From the NCBI GenBank assembly GCA_024336345.1, contig JANFOG010000007.1, positions 1,302,001-1,366,000 on the forward strand: 64,000 bases of DNA, given 5' to 3'. This document shows, in pieces, positions 1 through 12,578 of this stretch. The notes under the pieces are model-generated. The model saw nothing but the letters and a program-made list of their open reading frames with translations, did no database searches and was not told the DNA's origin. The DNA is from Mariannaea sp. PMI_226. Lineage: Eukaryota; Ascomycota; Sordariomycetes; Hypocreales; Nectriaceae. The stretch's first letter is position 1. Each line of letters starts with the position of its first letter. The position numbers and the translations under genes were made by a program.

Positions 1-345
1 TTCATGTTCAATCTGTGTTATTAATAACAGTCTCGAAACCCTTCTCAGCCATATTCGGGCCAGACTGGAAGGAAGGCCATGATATACTCGATCGCGATGG
101 ACCTGCTGAGTTATTACTGCCTGAAGACAATGCTGCTGCGTTGAAAATTATCTGTTCCATTATTCAACATTAGAATAGAGAAGTACCTCAAACCCTCACT
201 GTAGGCGATGTCCTTGTAGTTGCCGTCACCGCAGACAAGTATGATTGAGAGCATCCAGACACCCTCAGAAGCGTTCATAACCTCGCGTATCTGTTCCATA
301 GGCAAGCCCTCTTCTTAGGCCCAGCAGGCTGAGTGAAATATTCGC
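1..345 (+). pseudogene. BTB/POZ-domain protein relic, cut by window edge
   Basis: A plus-strand frame reads FSAIFGPDWKEGHDILDRD, then PEDNAAALKIICSII, then TLTVGDVLVVAVTADKYD. This is the usual run of a fungal BTB/POZ domain, a protein-protein interaction fold. The 5' part lies outside the window; a possible splice acceptor (AATAACAG) ends near position 30. Two in-frame stops interrupt the domain: TAG at about 169, where related proteins often carry Gln or His, and TGA at about 223, where the family often has Cys after KYD. The reading past the second stop (NLAYLF) still looks BTB-like. I infer a decayed gene; the family call is firm, the original partner or role is unknown. Confidence 0.6.
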
Positions 346-2504
346 CCATTCTGCGACGTAGGGGAGCACTTACCCACTCAAGTCACGTTCCGTTATTTCT
401 AATATCGGGGTTGCTGTGATTCATTCCGCAATCATGAATCCTCTTGGTTTGAAATTCTTGGGAATCTATACTTGTGCCGTAGGGTGGAGGGATGGTGAGG
501 CACCCAGAAAACAACGTGAATGTAGCAGAATCTAGCAGAATCTAGCAGAATCAGAGCCTACTGACAATGGAGTTTCTCCAATGGGGGGTAACTTCGAACA
601 AAGGGTGCCATCAAAATTCGATTGCACTTGCTGATATAGACACATATATAGTATAATTGTCCTTACGGTGATACCTTCCGTGAAGCGTAAACGGAAAGTC
701 GGAAGGAACTTGTTTATGCGGGCGAGGTTGTTGAAACTGATACGGTATACAATCTCTAAAGCTCTTCCGACGAGATTCTTCTCTTGTTCTGACGTAGAAC
801 AGAGAGAAAAGGGTCAGACACTATTAGCTTAATCGAGCTGAGCTGGAAGACAGTCGGTGGTATCGCGAGGATTGCAGCATGGAGGGGTCGTCTCCTAAAA
901 CGAGGGAGAAAGAAACTAAAATCACGGACGAAATGTTATTGGGATAGCTGTGAGGAATAGAGGAATCTAAGATTGTGTAAATGGAATAGATGTGGACTAT
1001 CAAATATAAATGGAAGTTCCGAACGACGTCAGGATAACGCGCCAAGTCGGGCACACTCTCATGAGAACAGGATGGACATATTGAGCGAGAACATTGAGCG
1101 AGGACATCCAGCATTCTCATGTCCATGTTTGATCTCTGCAAGATGACGAGTGTGTTTGTATGTTCCTCACGGGTAGCTTGAGCTTGGGGAAATCATAAGC
1201 ACTAAATAGCGTGAGAGTGCGGCACAGGGAGGGGCTAGACCTTATGCAGCTCTTCCCAAGACGCGGGGGAGCTTATGTTATTCGATGTGGAACAGGTTTC
1301 CAATTCAAACTTTATTGTCAGCCACTTGCCGTATAGTGGGTCGCAGACTGCTCAGATTTGCGTCTAGACATCTTTAGAACAGACCAAGCGGTATGGCCTA
1401 GGAGCTAGCATAGAATGCAATGACTACAAGCTGGCTGGCTTGATGAATGGATTACTGACTCCCTCTAGCACAAAAATCCATACGTAGATAATATCTTGCA
1501 AGCTGCTTGGCCCGCAAAAAGGATTGATAATGTCAAGATGATGTCACATATGCGGGATCTCAAGTACTAACAAACTAGATCATAACTGTGGGTGTAATGC
1601 CGGCGATGACGGGCATCTGAAACCTTAGTACCTGAGACTAGCAGCACTTGCATGTTTCACATGTTTGTTTTTGTCAACTAGCTGAGGGGTTGGGCATAAA
1701 AGTTCAGTCAACACTTGCTAAGGACGACTAAAATGACCTGTTGACTAATCTCTGTGTATACCACAATGGCTGCATATGTAAGAATTTGTGTGGATTGAAC
1801 TGCCGCTAAGTGTAGTATCGTACATGTTGGCCAAATATTGCTTTATCCCGAGTAGTATGCCGCTGGGAGAATGTTTATGTCAACTGGATCAGTGTTGGTT
1901 GTGGCGAGTCCGTGCTTTAATCTGCTTGGGGAATTGTCGTTACTGTTTTGGGTTAAGTTAGTACGAATGAATGGTTCCAACGGCACCGGATAGCAACTCA
2001 AAGCCGCACAAACCTAGGAATTTTCTTTAGGCCACGGTTAACCGCCATACGAACTATCATTCAATCCGTTTCAGGCGCCTGACAAGGGCAACAAAGCACA
2101 AAGTCCGCAACCATCTTATCATTTCGGCTGCAGCCAGGGACATTGTGCGCTCCGCATATCGCACAGTCCCCACTAATTACAATCAGGACCTTGCACAAAC
2201 TGTGGAAAGTCCAGCTCCGACCTTTACCCCATCAGTAAAACTGAGAGCGGCGTGACGTCATCCCTAGATCAATATGAAAGGTTGATGTGTTGCATGATGA
2301 GGTGTGATGTGAGAATTGACTTGTGCATTATGGTACTATCGTCCTCCAGGACAACAGCCATTTCTCGTCTCCAATAATATGACGATCCCCTGGCTCAACC
2401 TCAAACTGTGAGCAAGTTGCCGATATATTCTTCTGGAGTAGACCGACTAACGACTTGGCCGACCTTCCACTTCTTCTCTAACTCGAGGAGTTGACGCTAA
2501 GCTG
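346..2504. other. Intergenic, no gene seen
   Basis: No frame here shows a recognisable domain or a convincing exon-intron pattern. A 10-bp unit (tagcagaatc) is repeated three times at about 521-550. The frames open on the minus strand near 0.8-1.1 kb have no protein-like character. Confidence 0.5.
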
Positions 2505-3884
2505 ATGGATTCACCTTGCTTCTCAGCGCCTGCGATCGATGTTTCCATCGAATCCAATGACGGAAAAGCAATTCGTCCGGCTGCGTTGAAGAATATTATT
2601 TCCTCTCTCCATTTCCGACAGACGGCTGCTTTGTTACCCCCAGATGCTAGCCTCCAAACCCCACCAAATCTCAAGACACCCAATCCGTACGCTGTTTCGC
2701 CTGCTGACCGTGGTATTCCGGGAAATACGTCAGCATCCAAGGAATCAGAGCAATCGGCCCTCTTTGAGTACGCTGAAGACGACAGTAATATAACGTCCTG
2801 CCCGAAGAGACATGTCGACTACCTTTGTCACGACTGGAAGGAGGAAGACATCTGGTCATCTTGGAAATACATTACCACTCATCGTAGAGAGTATCCAAAT
2901 CGTTCTCGTCTAGAGAATGCGTCCTGGAGAACGTGGACGAAATGCAAATACAAACTGAAGACTGTATCTCCAAAGACCCTTAATTGGTGAGAGCACAGTA
3001 GAAGTTGCGCAAATATCAAGCTAACTCATAGCAGGTTCAAGGATTATAACATAACTTGGCTATATGGGCCGCTTCAGCAGCATGTAAACCAGATCGATTG
3101 TAAAGATGCTGAACTTTCTGGTATCTCATCCAAGTCCAATTTACAGGTCTGGGTCAACAATGAGTCTATACTAAAGAGAACCTCGGAGACCATATTACAG
3201 AGGCCGTTATCGCCTTCATATTTGCTCAATCAGGCAGCACCGTTGATTCAATCACAGAAAACTGACTGTCAGGGGTTTAAGAGGCGAACTCCTAATCAAG
3301 CAGCAGTTTCAAGCCACTTGAGTTGCAATGCCTCTAGTATGCTGTCCTCTTCAATCTCCAATGTTTCACCTCGAGGCATAGAGCGGAAACACATTCACTT
3401 TAATGATAAAGTCGAGCAATGTATTGCCGTTGAGGGTAATGGTGATGTCGACGATGGCAGCAACTGTGATCCCTACAGCAAGAGTGATTCCGGTGATGGT
3501 TTCCCGATGAAGCGGCTGTGCCCACAAAATGGGGCTTCACCGATCACGAAGGAAACAATGAATGACAAGAAATCATTTGTCTCTGACAAGAAGACGATTG
3601 CGATTCTTCCTTCGACGACACTAAACCACAAAGGAACTGCCCAAGAGCCTTCGGAGGAAATGAAACATCGAACCAGCATTCGCAATCCTATCCTCACGCG
3701 ATCCCTGACACAGAAGATGTGTTCGAAGTACACGAGCAGGTTCGTTGAAGAAGCGGAAAACTATGATAAGACGGAGGTCGATGTCGATGCAGCCTCAGCT
3801 AGCTCCACATTTGGCCGCTTTTTCGACATTGTTAATACAGCTAGGGACATGGCATATTTGATTTGGCATGCGGGCCACAAATGA
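2505..3884 (+). CDS. Reg1/Hex2-like protein phosphatase 1 regulatory subunit, short form
   Basis: Two exons, 2505-2986 and 3035-3884, joined across a 48-bp intron (GTGAGA, branch CTAAC, acceptor CAG), give 443 residues. Residues 103-180 hold the conserved block VDYLCHDWKEEDIWSSWKY ... LENASWRTW ... TWLYGPL seen in fungal Reg1-like proteins. Residues 278-290 carry RKHIHFNDKVEQC, where HIHF fits the RVxF-type docking site for the PP1 catalytic subunit Glc7. The C terminus (FFDIVNTARDMAYLIWHAG) is also a family block. In yeast, Reg1-Glc7 acts in glucose repression. The spacer between blocks is short and the protein seems smaller than I would expect of a main Reg1 orthologue, so it may be a paralogue. 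No signal peptide or membrane segment is seen. Confidence 0.75.
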
Positions 3885-4933
3885 CCTTGGTTGGTAATGT
3901 GACGATTTAGGTCAGGTAGGTGTCTGGAGGTTCTTGGTAGCGAGCATCTTCTGTACCTAGGCCCCATGTTCATACCCTCACTGAAACCAAACCCCTTCGC
4001 AGGGCATCATCTCGCACACGAACTTTCAGAAGAATGTAGCTATCACTATCACCCGAAGGTATGCCAATAAAGTAACTTAAAGGACGTTGAAGCGGCGATC
4101 AGGTTCACATTTGCCACAATCATCGTCGAAGATACAGGGCGTAAGCCGTGTACTTTACCGCAAAAGCTACAAAGTTTCTATCTGGCGTCCCATGATACCT
4201 CGGTCCTGCTAGTCAAGGTCCTTGAACCCGCGTGACATGATTCTGGAAGTGAAATTTGTTGTCGTCCCGCAGATTAGAAATAGTTGATAGATGGCTGGCT
4301 GTGATTAGGTCACCTACTGCCGTATCGTTGGGCGTTAGGGAGAGAGCTTTGCCGATGCACACAAGACTCATCTTGGCCACCCGCTCTCTCTCTCTTTCCG
4401 AAGATACCCCTTAACAGCGATTTGCAGAGGGTTTTCGGCTCAAGGGTCGCTGGTAGCCGAGATTATGTTCGGAAACATCACAAGAAGACGCCGAGCAACA
4501 GCCGATCAATGCCATCTCGGTCCACGCGTACGAAAAGGCTTCTGAGTCCCCGCGGCGGTTCAGAGGAACTTGATGACAAGTTCCTCACTTCTTAAGGGCA
4601 GAAGGCGACTATATTTTGGCCCTGCAATATAAACTGCCCTTGGTGACAGACCGAGCAGCCGCCATGCTTCTAAAATCTCCGGACCAGTCTCGCCAGCCTC
4701 CTGGCCAGTCAATGTCCCGACCGTGGCCCTGTTATAAATTCTTTGAGACCCCAGGGAAGAGGTGCCAGGTTTTTTGAGGAACACCTCCATTTCTCAAGCA
4801 ATAGTGGATGGAAACCGAGATATCTGTGTGTTATGGATGTCGTCAGTCATTATCAACTCCAAGAAGACAAACAACCTACCAACTCATCACCCATCACCAT
4901 CTTCATCTCCTTTGTCTTCCTTGCCCTTTGTTA
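3885..4933. other. Intergenic, no supported gene
   Basis: A CT microsatellite lies near 4384-4398. A 76-codon minus-strand frame at 4560-4790 is open but has no family resemblance and was not accepted. Confidence 0.4.
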
Positions 4934-5236
4934 CTATGAATCCCCACTCATAAGGTGATTATCTTCAGCATCACAGTCACCATCTGGACCCCTCCCTCTC
5001 CTAGACGCCCGGGTCAGCCTCCGCGCCAGGTCGGCTCTCTCCTCCCTCACATCACGACAAACACCACACTCGCTTTGAATCACGTCATCTAATATCTTTA
5101 ATACGAACTTGCCACACATAGTACAGCAAGGCGTCATCCCCACGGGGTGCTCGCTCACGCGCCTCCCGCATCCTTGGCAGATGAGCGTGCCCAGGTTGGC
5201 AAAGCACATACTGTACTTTAATTTATATATATGCAT
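4934..5236 (-). CDS. Small Cys-rich protein, possible zinc ribbon
   Basis: An open frame of 100 codons starts at ATG 5236; a second ATG at 5209 (MCFANLGTLICQGCG) may be the true start, since the bases before it (AAAGTACAG) could also be a splice acceptor. The product has CxxC (ICQGC), CCxxC (TPCCTMC) and CxxC (CGVC) pairs, a spacing that fits a small zinc-binding fold. The C-terminal third is rich in Arg and Asp. The stretch is clearly more GC-rich than the AT-rich DNA just to its right. I do not recognise the family and a 5' exon may be missing. It may be a small regulatory or effector-like protein, but nothing in the sequence decides this. Confidence 0.4.
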   Translation of the reverse strand: MHIYKLKYSMCFANLGTLICQGCGRRVSEHPVGMTPCCTMCGKFVLKILDDVIQSECGVCRDVREERADLARRLTRASRRGRGPDGDCDAEDNHLMSGDS

Positions 5237-6647
5237 ATTTCAAATCTTTATGTCAAGTGATATTTCACATACAATAAAGTCCGCCAGCGGGCCGTATATA
5301 GAGAAATGGACTTCAAGAGGGTAGTGGGGACGGAGACACTAACGTCAAGTACGAATTGCCATAGCCAATGGAAACGAAGGGAGGCCATTACAACTACACA
5401 GAGCTCAAGGATTGTCGTGGCGAAGCGGCTTAAGAGGCTAGCTTGGAGGATATTGTTTAGTACAAGGGGGCTTAAGTGTGCCCCACCACCCGGTCTAATT
5501 CCTATCGTGCCTGCAATCGGTTAATAAAATCGCGAAACCCTTTTGTCACCGCCGACTCTAGTATTATAAATATAATTAATGCTATTTAATTATCCTACTG
5601 GCTCCACCAAATATGCAACTCAATCTTGCTCTTTACATACTGCTTATATAAATCGTCCTATAGTGCCACCAATGGTATAATTATAATCATCACCCCTCCC
5701 TCCGGTAAATAATATACTGGCAATATAAATGACAAACTCTTGCTTTCTTTTATTATTACAATCTACACAATCGGACTCTCCTTTCGCATAATTGTTTAAA
5801 TTACGATCTCCTATTTGCCTTAAAACTCCGCCTCCTCTCCCACTATTTGTCATAACTATTTATAGATATCTACCTACTGCAATTGCCTAAATTATTAATA
5901 TTGTGTCTCCTTTTGTATTATATTGAAAATGTCTTTTAGCTGCTTAATCCCTGGATGTGCTCCACCTTAATTTGCTACTCTAAATTCTAAAATTCGGTAC
6001 CACTATTGGCTAATTGCCTAAAATTGATCCTTACATAATGTTGTACTAAACGGCCCTTATTGCAATTCCTATATATATACCATCCCTATAATATATATTC
6101 TATGCCCAGCTTGTAAATCCCATGTGTTATTATTAATATTATCTTTATCCTTATTATTACCCTCTATATTACTTTATTTAAATAATTAATTTAGATATTG
6201 ATTTATAATTACAATTACAATATATTGCTATATACTGATGTTCAATTAATTGCTTAATAAACATTTATTATACTACTAAATGATATGCCTCACCCGGTCT
6301 GATGTCCACTTTTGCTCCCGCTTCCATTCTGCAAAGCCCTTTATCTTTAGAATGCCCCCCTTATTCTCTTGTTATTCTCCTTCTCCTTCTCCTTCCTCTT
6401 ATATTTCCCCCCTTCCCTCTCTCTCCTCCTGTTCTTTCTTCTCTTACTCTCTCTTTTCTATATCTCCCTCCTCTTCTGTCTAATTGACGATCTCATTAGC
6501 CTATAAAAATGCATTATAATTATCGGCCTATTTGATTATGCCCTATACCTACTACTAAAATGGTAATATTAATTATAAATACTATATTAATAATTTACCA
6601 ATCTCTTACAGTAAATACTAATAAATAACTTTAATATTCCTAATGCT
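5237..6647. other. AT-rich decayed DNA
   Basis: From about 5540 the base composition drops to strongly AT-rich with many TA steps and stops in all frames, as expected of RIP-mutated repeats. A pyrimidine-only low-complexity run (CTT/TCC) lies at about 6366-6480. No gene is supported. The AT-rich block continues into the relic at 6648-9191. Confidence 0.6.
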
Positions 6648-9191
6648 TTAATAATTCTTATAATATGATATAATAAAATATATCATCTTGTTATATACTA
6701 AGATATTGTATATTCCCCCATTAATCTTATTAATAAACCGGATCCTCAATATTTCCGTTGACTGCGCCGGCTGCCCAGCCACTAAGTGTATAACTATTAA
6801 CAATCTCTTATGGAACTGCTTGACAATCTGGCTATACTTTCTCACAGCCTTTGGCCAATATGGCTTTATATTGCCCTCACTAGATATCCATTCCTTTTGG
6901 CCCTTATTTAATCCCAATATCTATTATAATACCCAATCTTTTCCTTTCTCCAATTATCTATTTTAATCATCCTATAAAAATAAATATCCTATCTTATTTT
7001 CACTATAGTTATCTTCCAATTTTGACTACTTAATTGCTGGAAATCCCTTAATATCTTCCTTCTCTATTATAATTAACTACGCTATTAATGCCCTTAACTC
7101 ACCCACCAATATATATAATATCTTAGATAATTAACCCATTCTAAATCCAAGCCGCCAATGCTTAATTTTATTGCCTTCCTAGTTAATGCTACCTCCTGCC
7201 ACTATATTAAATTATATATACCGGCCGTATATTTACATTTCAAATATCCAATCTATTGGCATTAGTACTATATTGCATTTATCTATTCTCTATATTATAA
7301 ATCACTATACTTTAGGCCGCATAATCTTAAATATCCCCTTTGCCTCCTCACAGGCCTTATCCTCACTTATATTTAATCTTTCTATTATCCTTATTACTTT
7401 ATCTTCTTGCTCTAGATATAATTAATATATTACCAACATCCATATACCTTTGATGATAGCTAAATATATTGATATATAATCTATTACATCCACCTACCCA
7501 CCATCCTCTTCTTAAATACCTAATATAATTAATATACTAATAATAATATTATTATAATGGCCTTATTTAATTAGATAGTTTAATAAACTTATAATTATAT
7601 TTAAATATAATTAGTTAATATTATCATTACTTTTTATTATATTACTATCCATCACTTCTACAATTGCCTTCTCAAACACATCAAACCTCTCGGCCTACTA
7701 TACCATCAACCAATACAATAGGCACATCTTCTTACCCCAAGTCCTTATCTACTGCTATATATACATTAGCTTTCGCCATACCCTCTTATACTTATCCTAT
7801 ATTTTATCTTCTAATCGATTATCGAATAATCTTCTTGGCTTGATGTAAACCTCCTTTCTCTCGATTTCAAATAATGCTAGCTTGCCAATAGTTTTTACCC
7901 TTACTATTGCCCTTACATTCTCCATAACTCATTCCAAGCTTTCCCACATGCCTTGTAGCACGAGTTCATCCTCCTTAATCGGCAATACGGCTTCCAACAT
8001 CAAATCCGGGTCCAATCCATCCAAATGATCTGCCCATCCGACATGATTTACCCATCCATTCGGCTCGGTTTTCTCATTCGCCACCCGGGTCTTTTTCTTT
8101 GCCTTGCTATCAAACCGCTCGGCCTGTTCCCGATGAATTCGCTTCATCCCTGAGAACTGTAGTTCCTATATCCCCCCCTGGCCTGCCGGCCTGCCTGCCT
8201 GCCTTGTCCTATTTACTAAAATTTATATATTTGTCAACTCTCTACCTTTCCTATGCCTATTAACAAATATTACAAATAGTAAATAATATAACTTATAACT
8301 CTTATAATTCAAATATCTTACATTCTATTATATACAAACTAAGACAATTAAAATTATATTCTTTCCCACTTTACATTCTATAAAAGCGTCTAAGATCTTA
8401 ATCAACTACTACCAAATTATTATTAGTACTAGCACCAATCTCAAACCACCCACTGGCTTGCCGACTGGGGAAAAATCGCCAACAAAGTATACCAGTTCTC
8501 CATGGGAAGTCTCGAATTCCTTTAGACTTTTCCTTATTACCACCTGTCTTCCAATCATTTACCCAACCATGCTTATCTCGGCAGTGATGTTGTATTCCAC
8601 GAACCGTCCTCGCCACATACCTACATTCCACCATAGAACACTTAATACCGTCGGGCTTGGCGGCTCGATGAACGGAATGGAAGGTGAATTCGGCTCTGGA
8701 TATTTGAAATTACTCAAATCACTCTGAGTTTTCATAATCCCCGGGATTTTTTTGATTGTGTACTGTATGTCTGTCCTTTGCTTCATTGGAAACCCACGAT
8801 GATAGCTTGCTAAATGGCTTGACACTTCAATAGCTACCGCAGCATATCTGCATTGTCGGCAAACAATTACGTTAAATTCCGGCATATAAACAAATGGCCT
8901 AATAATATAGTGCAGACTTTCTAAGATGGTTGGTACATTCCCAAGCAAGCTCATATCGGCCACTTCACCTCCATTGGCAGTTCGTGTGCTCTCTTCAACA
9001 GCCTCTGTACATGATAGAGCCTTCTGCTGTTTCCTTGGACCTATTAATTGACAACCATCTGACGATTGAGCCCGCTTTTGTGAGCTGGTTATTCGTCTAG
9101 AACTGCCCTCGGACGGCGCGACCGATTGTTCTTTAATGGATGTCGGCTCAATTAAGCTAATATCTGTCACATAGAATAGAGTCAACTTCAA
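6648..9191 (-). pseudogene. OrsD-type gene relic, copy A (N-terminal part, RIP-like decay)
   Basis: Reading leftwards, 9191-8560 encodes an OrsD-like zinc-finger domain (YMPEFNVIVCRQCRY ... HL..YH ... IPFIEPPSP). A frame change near 8650 is needed to continue into CRYVARTVRGIQHHC and HGWVNDW (8634-8398). Further left, 8147-7929 gives PNGWVNHVGWADHLDGLDPD, matching the equivalent part of copy B (LWLRRLGVAAHLKDFGD), and 6917-6648 gives GQPAQSTEILRIRFINKING, matching copy B GQAARSLELLTLRHRNTANG. No helicase motifs remain. The order of pieces is collinear with copy B, so this is one gene that has decayed, most strongly at its 3' end where the DNA is very AT-rich. A CCTG-like tandem run lies at about 8171-8208. 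Confidence 0.6.
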
Positions 9192-9383
9192 GGCATAGAA
9201 GGTCTTGATTTTCAGCTATGGAAAAGTCCTATAGCAGGCTATTTATCTTCTATGGATAGGGCAGTCTATAGGGGCTTGACCCCTATAAGGTCTCACTGTT
9301 CCTGTTGTTATAGGTTGTGTTTTACTTACACAGTCATAGCTGCCGGCGATCTCTTCACCGCACAGCAGCTTTGGTGTTGACCG

Positions 9384-12150
9384 CTATTTGACAATATCAT
9401 TCTCGTTAAGAAATCTATGCCATTGAGTTAAAACTTCGGCATATATGTTGAGCAGAGCTGGCTGTAATCGGTCTGGAAAGGCACCATCTAGGCCGTAGGT
9501 GATGTATCTCTGCAATGGCCGATGGCCGCTTTGCCATACATATACTGCCTCTTTATAAGTTCCAGCAGACACGTCATCATACTGATTGAAAGGTTGAGAA
9601 GCATTGTGGACATGCTTTTCGGTGATTGCTATACTTAGATGCCGATACAGCTGTGCCCCTATCTCAACTGAGATTCCTGGAATAGCTTTGCTAAATCTCC
9701 GAAGCTCTTAATTGAAAATTGTAGTACTCCAGGAGCCAGTGTGGTGTAAAGGACAGAAGAGTAAAGTGCTCTTAGGACTATAATGGAAACACTTTTAAAG
9801 TATAGTGCATGCCACAGGCCATATATAAACAAGATACTGAAATAGTACCTTGCTAACCGGCGTGGGGTAAAATCGCATAACGTGAAACTCGTTATTGGTT
9901 GCCAGATGGGCTTTATGGTGATAGGTAATTGTGAATAGTTTTAATTAATATATATAAATTCCACGGAGGCGAGAAGGCATATTGCAATATTCAATTGTTA
10001 GTAACTCTATGATCCTTCCACCCTGTCTGCCATAAATGTGAAGAAGAAGCGTCAGAATCTTAAGAAACTCACCATATGCCTTAATATAGGCTTCAGCTGC
10101 CTTCAGGTCCTATTGACTTTCATTTACCCGGCCTGATTTGAGTAACCCATCAATTGGGGACAGGCAGGCCATTATAAATAAATCTAGGTATACGTCCTCC
10201 AGCTGGTTAATTGGGTTGGAAATAAAGAAATAGCCAGAGCTAGTAGTAGACAACCTGTCTCGAACGTTTTGTATGTCATGCTCTGGTGGTTCCCAGTCAT
10301 ACATTAATCGCTATAAATATGCATTTGCCATTCGAAGAAGCTCATGAGCAAGGTCTCGGAAAGAACGTATAGTCAATCTGGAATTGCCATCCCATAAGAT
10401 TTCCTCACCATCCTCACTCCATTTAAAGTGAAATGCGGGCCCATTAGATCGTTTATAAGCCTGTCTGTAAGCTCGCAAGCTTTAAAACTCCCCAAGTGGT
10501 AACATTATCCCATCACACATCTTCTCACTTCGGACAGCTCTGAGTATTCTGAGCTGCCCATAATGAGGTCTGGCTGCTATACCAATATACTGGTGAGCAA
10601 AGTGAGGTAGAGTCGCTTCCAAAAAGACCAGCTGGGTATAATATATGAATCTCGACAAGATTGGGGTAAATTAGCCAGGCCGGAGGTATTCATTTCCACT
10701 TGGAATGGACAGTCCACGAACGGCACTGAAGTATACAAGCAGTGTTGAGCTTGATCTGCTATCTTTAAAGTCTTCGGTTGCCATAAAGTAGCAGAGCCGA
10801 AGCAGGACATTAACCGCGGGCTAGTGTGGGCCAATTTCTTGACCTATTAACCGCCATGAGAGTTCTATCTTCATCTTCTTCTATATCATACTAATAATCC
10901 GCATTATTGTCTAACTCTCCCTCTTGGTCCTCCTCCTCCTCTATGCTCCCATCTTTATCTTCCTCAAGGTCTTTTTCTTCTTTATCTATTTCATCTTCAC
11001 TACTATATACACCATCATCACTCTCGACTGGATATGGTTCTAGGTCCAGGGTCCAATATAGAGTGAGTTAACTATCTTATATCCTATCCCCCTAAAGCTA
11101 TTCTAAGGCCGAGCTCTACAATGTGGAAAGTCCTATACCAGCAAGTGACCTAACAATTGACTATAAAAGCCGCCACAATCAAATCCGAAAATAGATACAA
11201 TGCTTAAATTCATTCTAATATAATGTCTTACTCTGTTTTTAGTATATAAGTTCGAATGGGGCTTTGTATAGGCTGTCGAAATCTCCACCGCGGAGCCACC
11301 ATCTAATTATAATATCAATATGCCTGACGATATTATAGCAACAATCAAAGAGGAGATCCAGAGCAACTGTAATAGAATGCATTTTACTCTCATCTAGAGC
11401 GGGATTTTGTAAGGCCTGCCTGTTATAATCGCTTATGAAATGGTTCTGGCCGTCCGCCAGTGGTAATGTGGAGAAGGCAATTAGCACTTTTTTGTTAGCA
11501 GTATTAAATAGCTCTTCCCATCCAGTTCGTCGCATCCAGTTGGTTAGTAAGCTGGATGGGGTCATATTTCCACCAACCGACTTAATACCATAAAGCTTTT
11601 CATTAAGGTATTGGCATTCCTCTGAGCATAGCTGTGTTGCAAAGTTCTGCATGGCATCGGGGATGTTGTTAATAGACGCAATGCTGCGCCTGCCCCCGGG
11701 TACCTACAGTTTGACTAGGAGTGGTGGATATCGTTGGCCACCCAGCTTTAGAATACAAGCGATTCTTCAATATAGTCTTGTAATTAATATTTCTTATTCT
11801 TTTCGAGCTATTTTTATCTCGCTTTTGTACTATTATATTAAGTGACCAATAAGAACTTTAGTATTTATTAATTGTAGTCTATAGTGCCAATAGGCTAATC
11901 CTTTTTATAAAGCTAAGTATAGATAAGGATTAGACCAATTATGGCATTTGGGAAGATCATTTGGGTCTAATAACCCTAGTGAGTATATAAGGGAGTTGAG
12001 GCCACGATGAGCCATCTTGGATATGCTATGCTTCTTACCTAAATGCCTTCCAACCCAATTACAATCTGGCTTCAATGCAAAGTTACATATTGTGCAAATG
12101 ATGGTAGGTTTAGGCAGATTAAGGTATAGGCTAAGTTTAGCCAGCCGTTA
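9384..12150 (-). pseudogene. OrsD-type gene relic, copy C
   Basis: Reading leftwards from about 12150, a frame gives ICTICNFALKP, GRHLGKKHSI, then GLNSLIYSLGLLDPNDLPN, the usual start of fungal OrsD/telomere-linked-helicase-type proteins. It continues at 11652-11239 (NWMRRTGWEELF, IVRHIDIIIRWWLRG, YKAPFEL), 10834-10577, 10304-10110 (YDWEPPEHDIQNVRDRL) and 9572-9384 (VWQSGHRPLQRYITYGLDG). Stops and frame changes separate the pieces. Copy C is a different subfamily from copies A and B, since its middle region does not match theirs. No helicase domain follows before copy A begins. It is a non-functional relic and part of a tandem run of such genes. Confidence 0.55.
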
Positions 12151-12432
12151 TAGCTACTATGTGGATAGTCGAATAGTTGGGCTGACTTTGGTAGTCTGTA
12201 TGTCTAAATTGGATGCCATCATTAAGACTTTTGGTATAAAAAGTAAAATGTCTCCTAATTTTTTGTCCCCCAACTGCTTCTGCCTTTCTTTACTTTACTA
12301 TTAGTAATACAAGATTTTCTTTCTTTTCTTTTTTTCTCTTATTTGGCGTAAAGCGTAATATAAGATACACTGCTTATTGGTCAAGCTGGTTAAGTCCATC
12401 GGAATCTATAGGGATGGCGCGCCTTTGCAATT

Positions 12433-12566
12433 GGAAACGGGGCGCGTTTCGCGTTCTGGGTAAATGTGCAGCTGATGGGGAAACGGGGCCCGTTTCCTAG
12501 TAAGCAGATCCATGTAGGATTCTGAAAGAGCTGATTGGCGGAGAAGTGGAAACGGGCCCCGTTTCC
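12433..12566. repeat. Three GC-rich palindromes
   Basis: GGAAACGGGGCGCGTTTC at 12433-12450, GGAAACGGGGCCCGTTTCC at 12479-12497 and GGAAACGGGCCCCGTTTCC at 12548-12566. The third is a near-perfect 19-bp palindrome. They lie between the solo LTR and the start of relic C, in otherwise AT-leaning DNA. Function unknown. Confidence 0.7.
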
Positions 12567-12578
12567 GCAAGTTATACT

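Noticed and set aside
824..1141. 105-codon open frame on the minus strand
   Set aside because: No domain, no codon pattern of a real gene, no splice-supported extension.
2447..2859. Open frames opposite the Reg1-like first exon
   Set aside because: Antisense shadows of a conserved coding exon.
4325..4345. Single TTAGGG-like hexamer
   Set aside because: No tandem telomere repeat; the window does not reach a chromosome end.
4560..4790. 76-codon minus-strand frame
   Set aside because: No recognised family and no secretion signal; could be an exon but nothing supports it.
9258..9290. Hairpin TATAGGGG-CTTGA-CCCCTATA
   Set aside because: Eight-base stem only, no repeats elsewhere seen; too little to call a feature.
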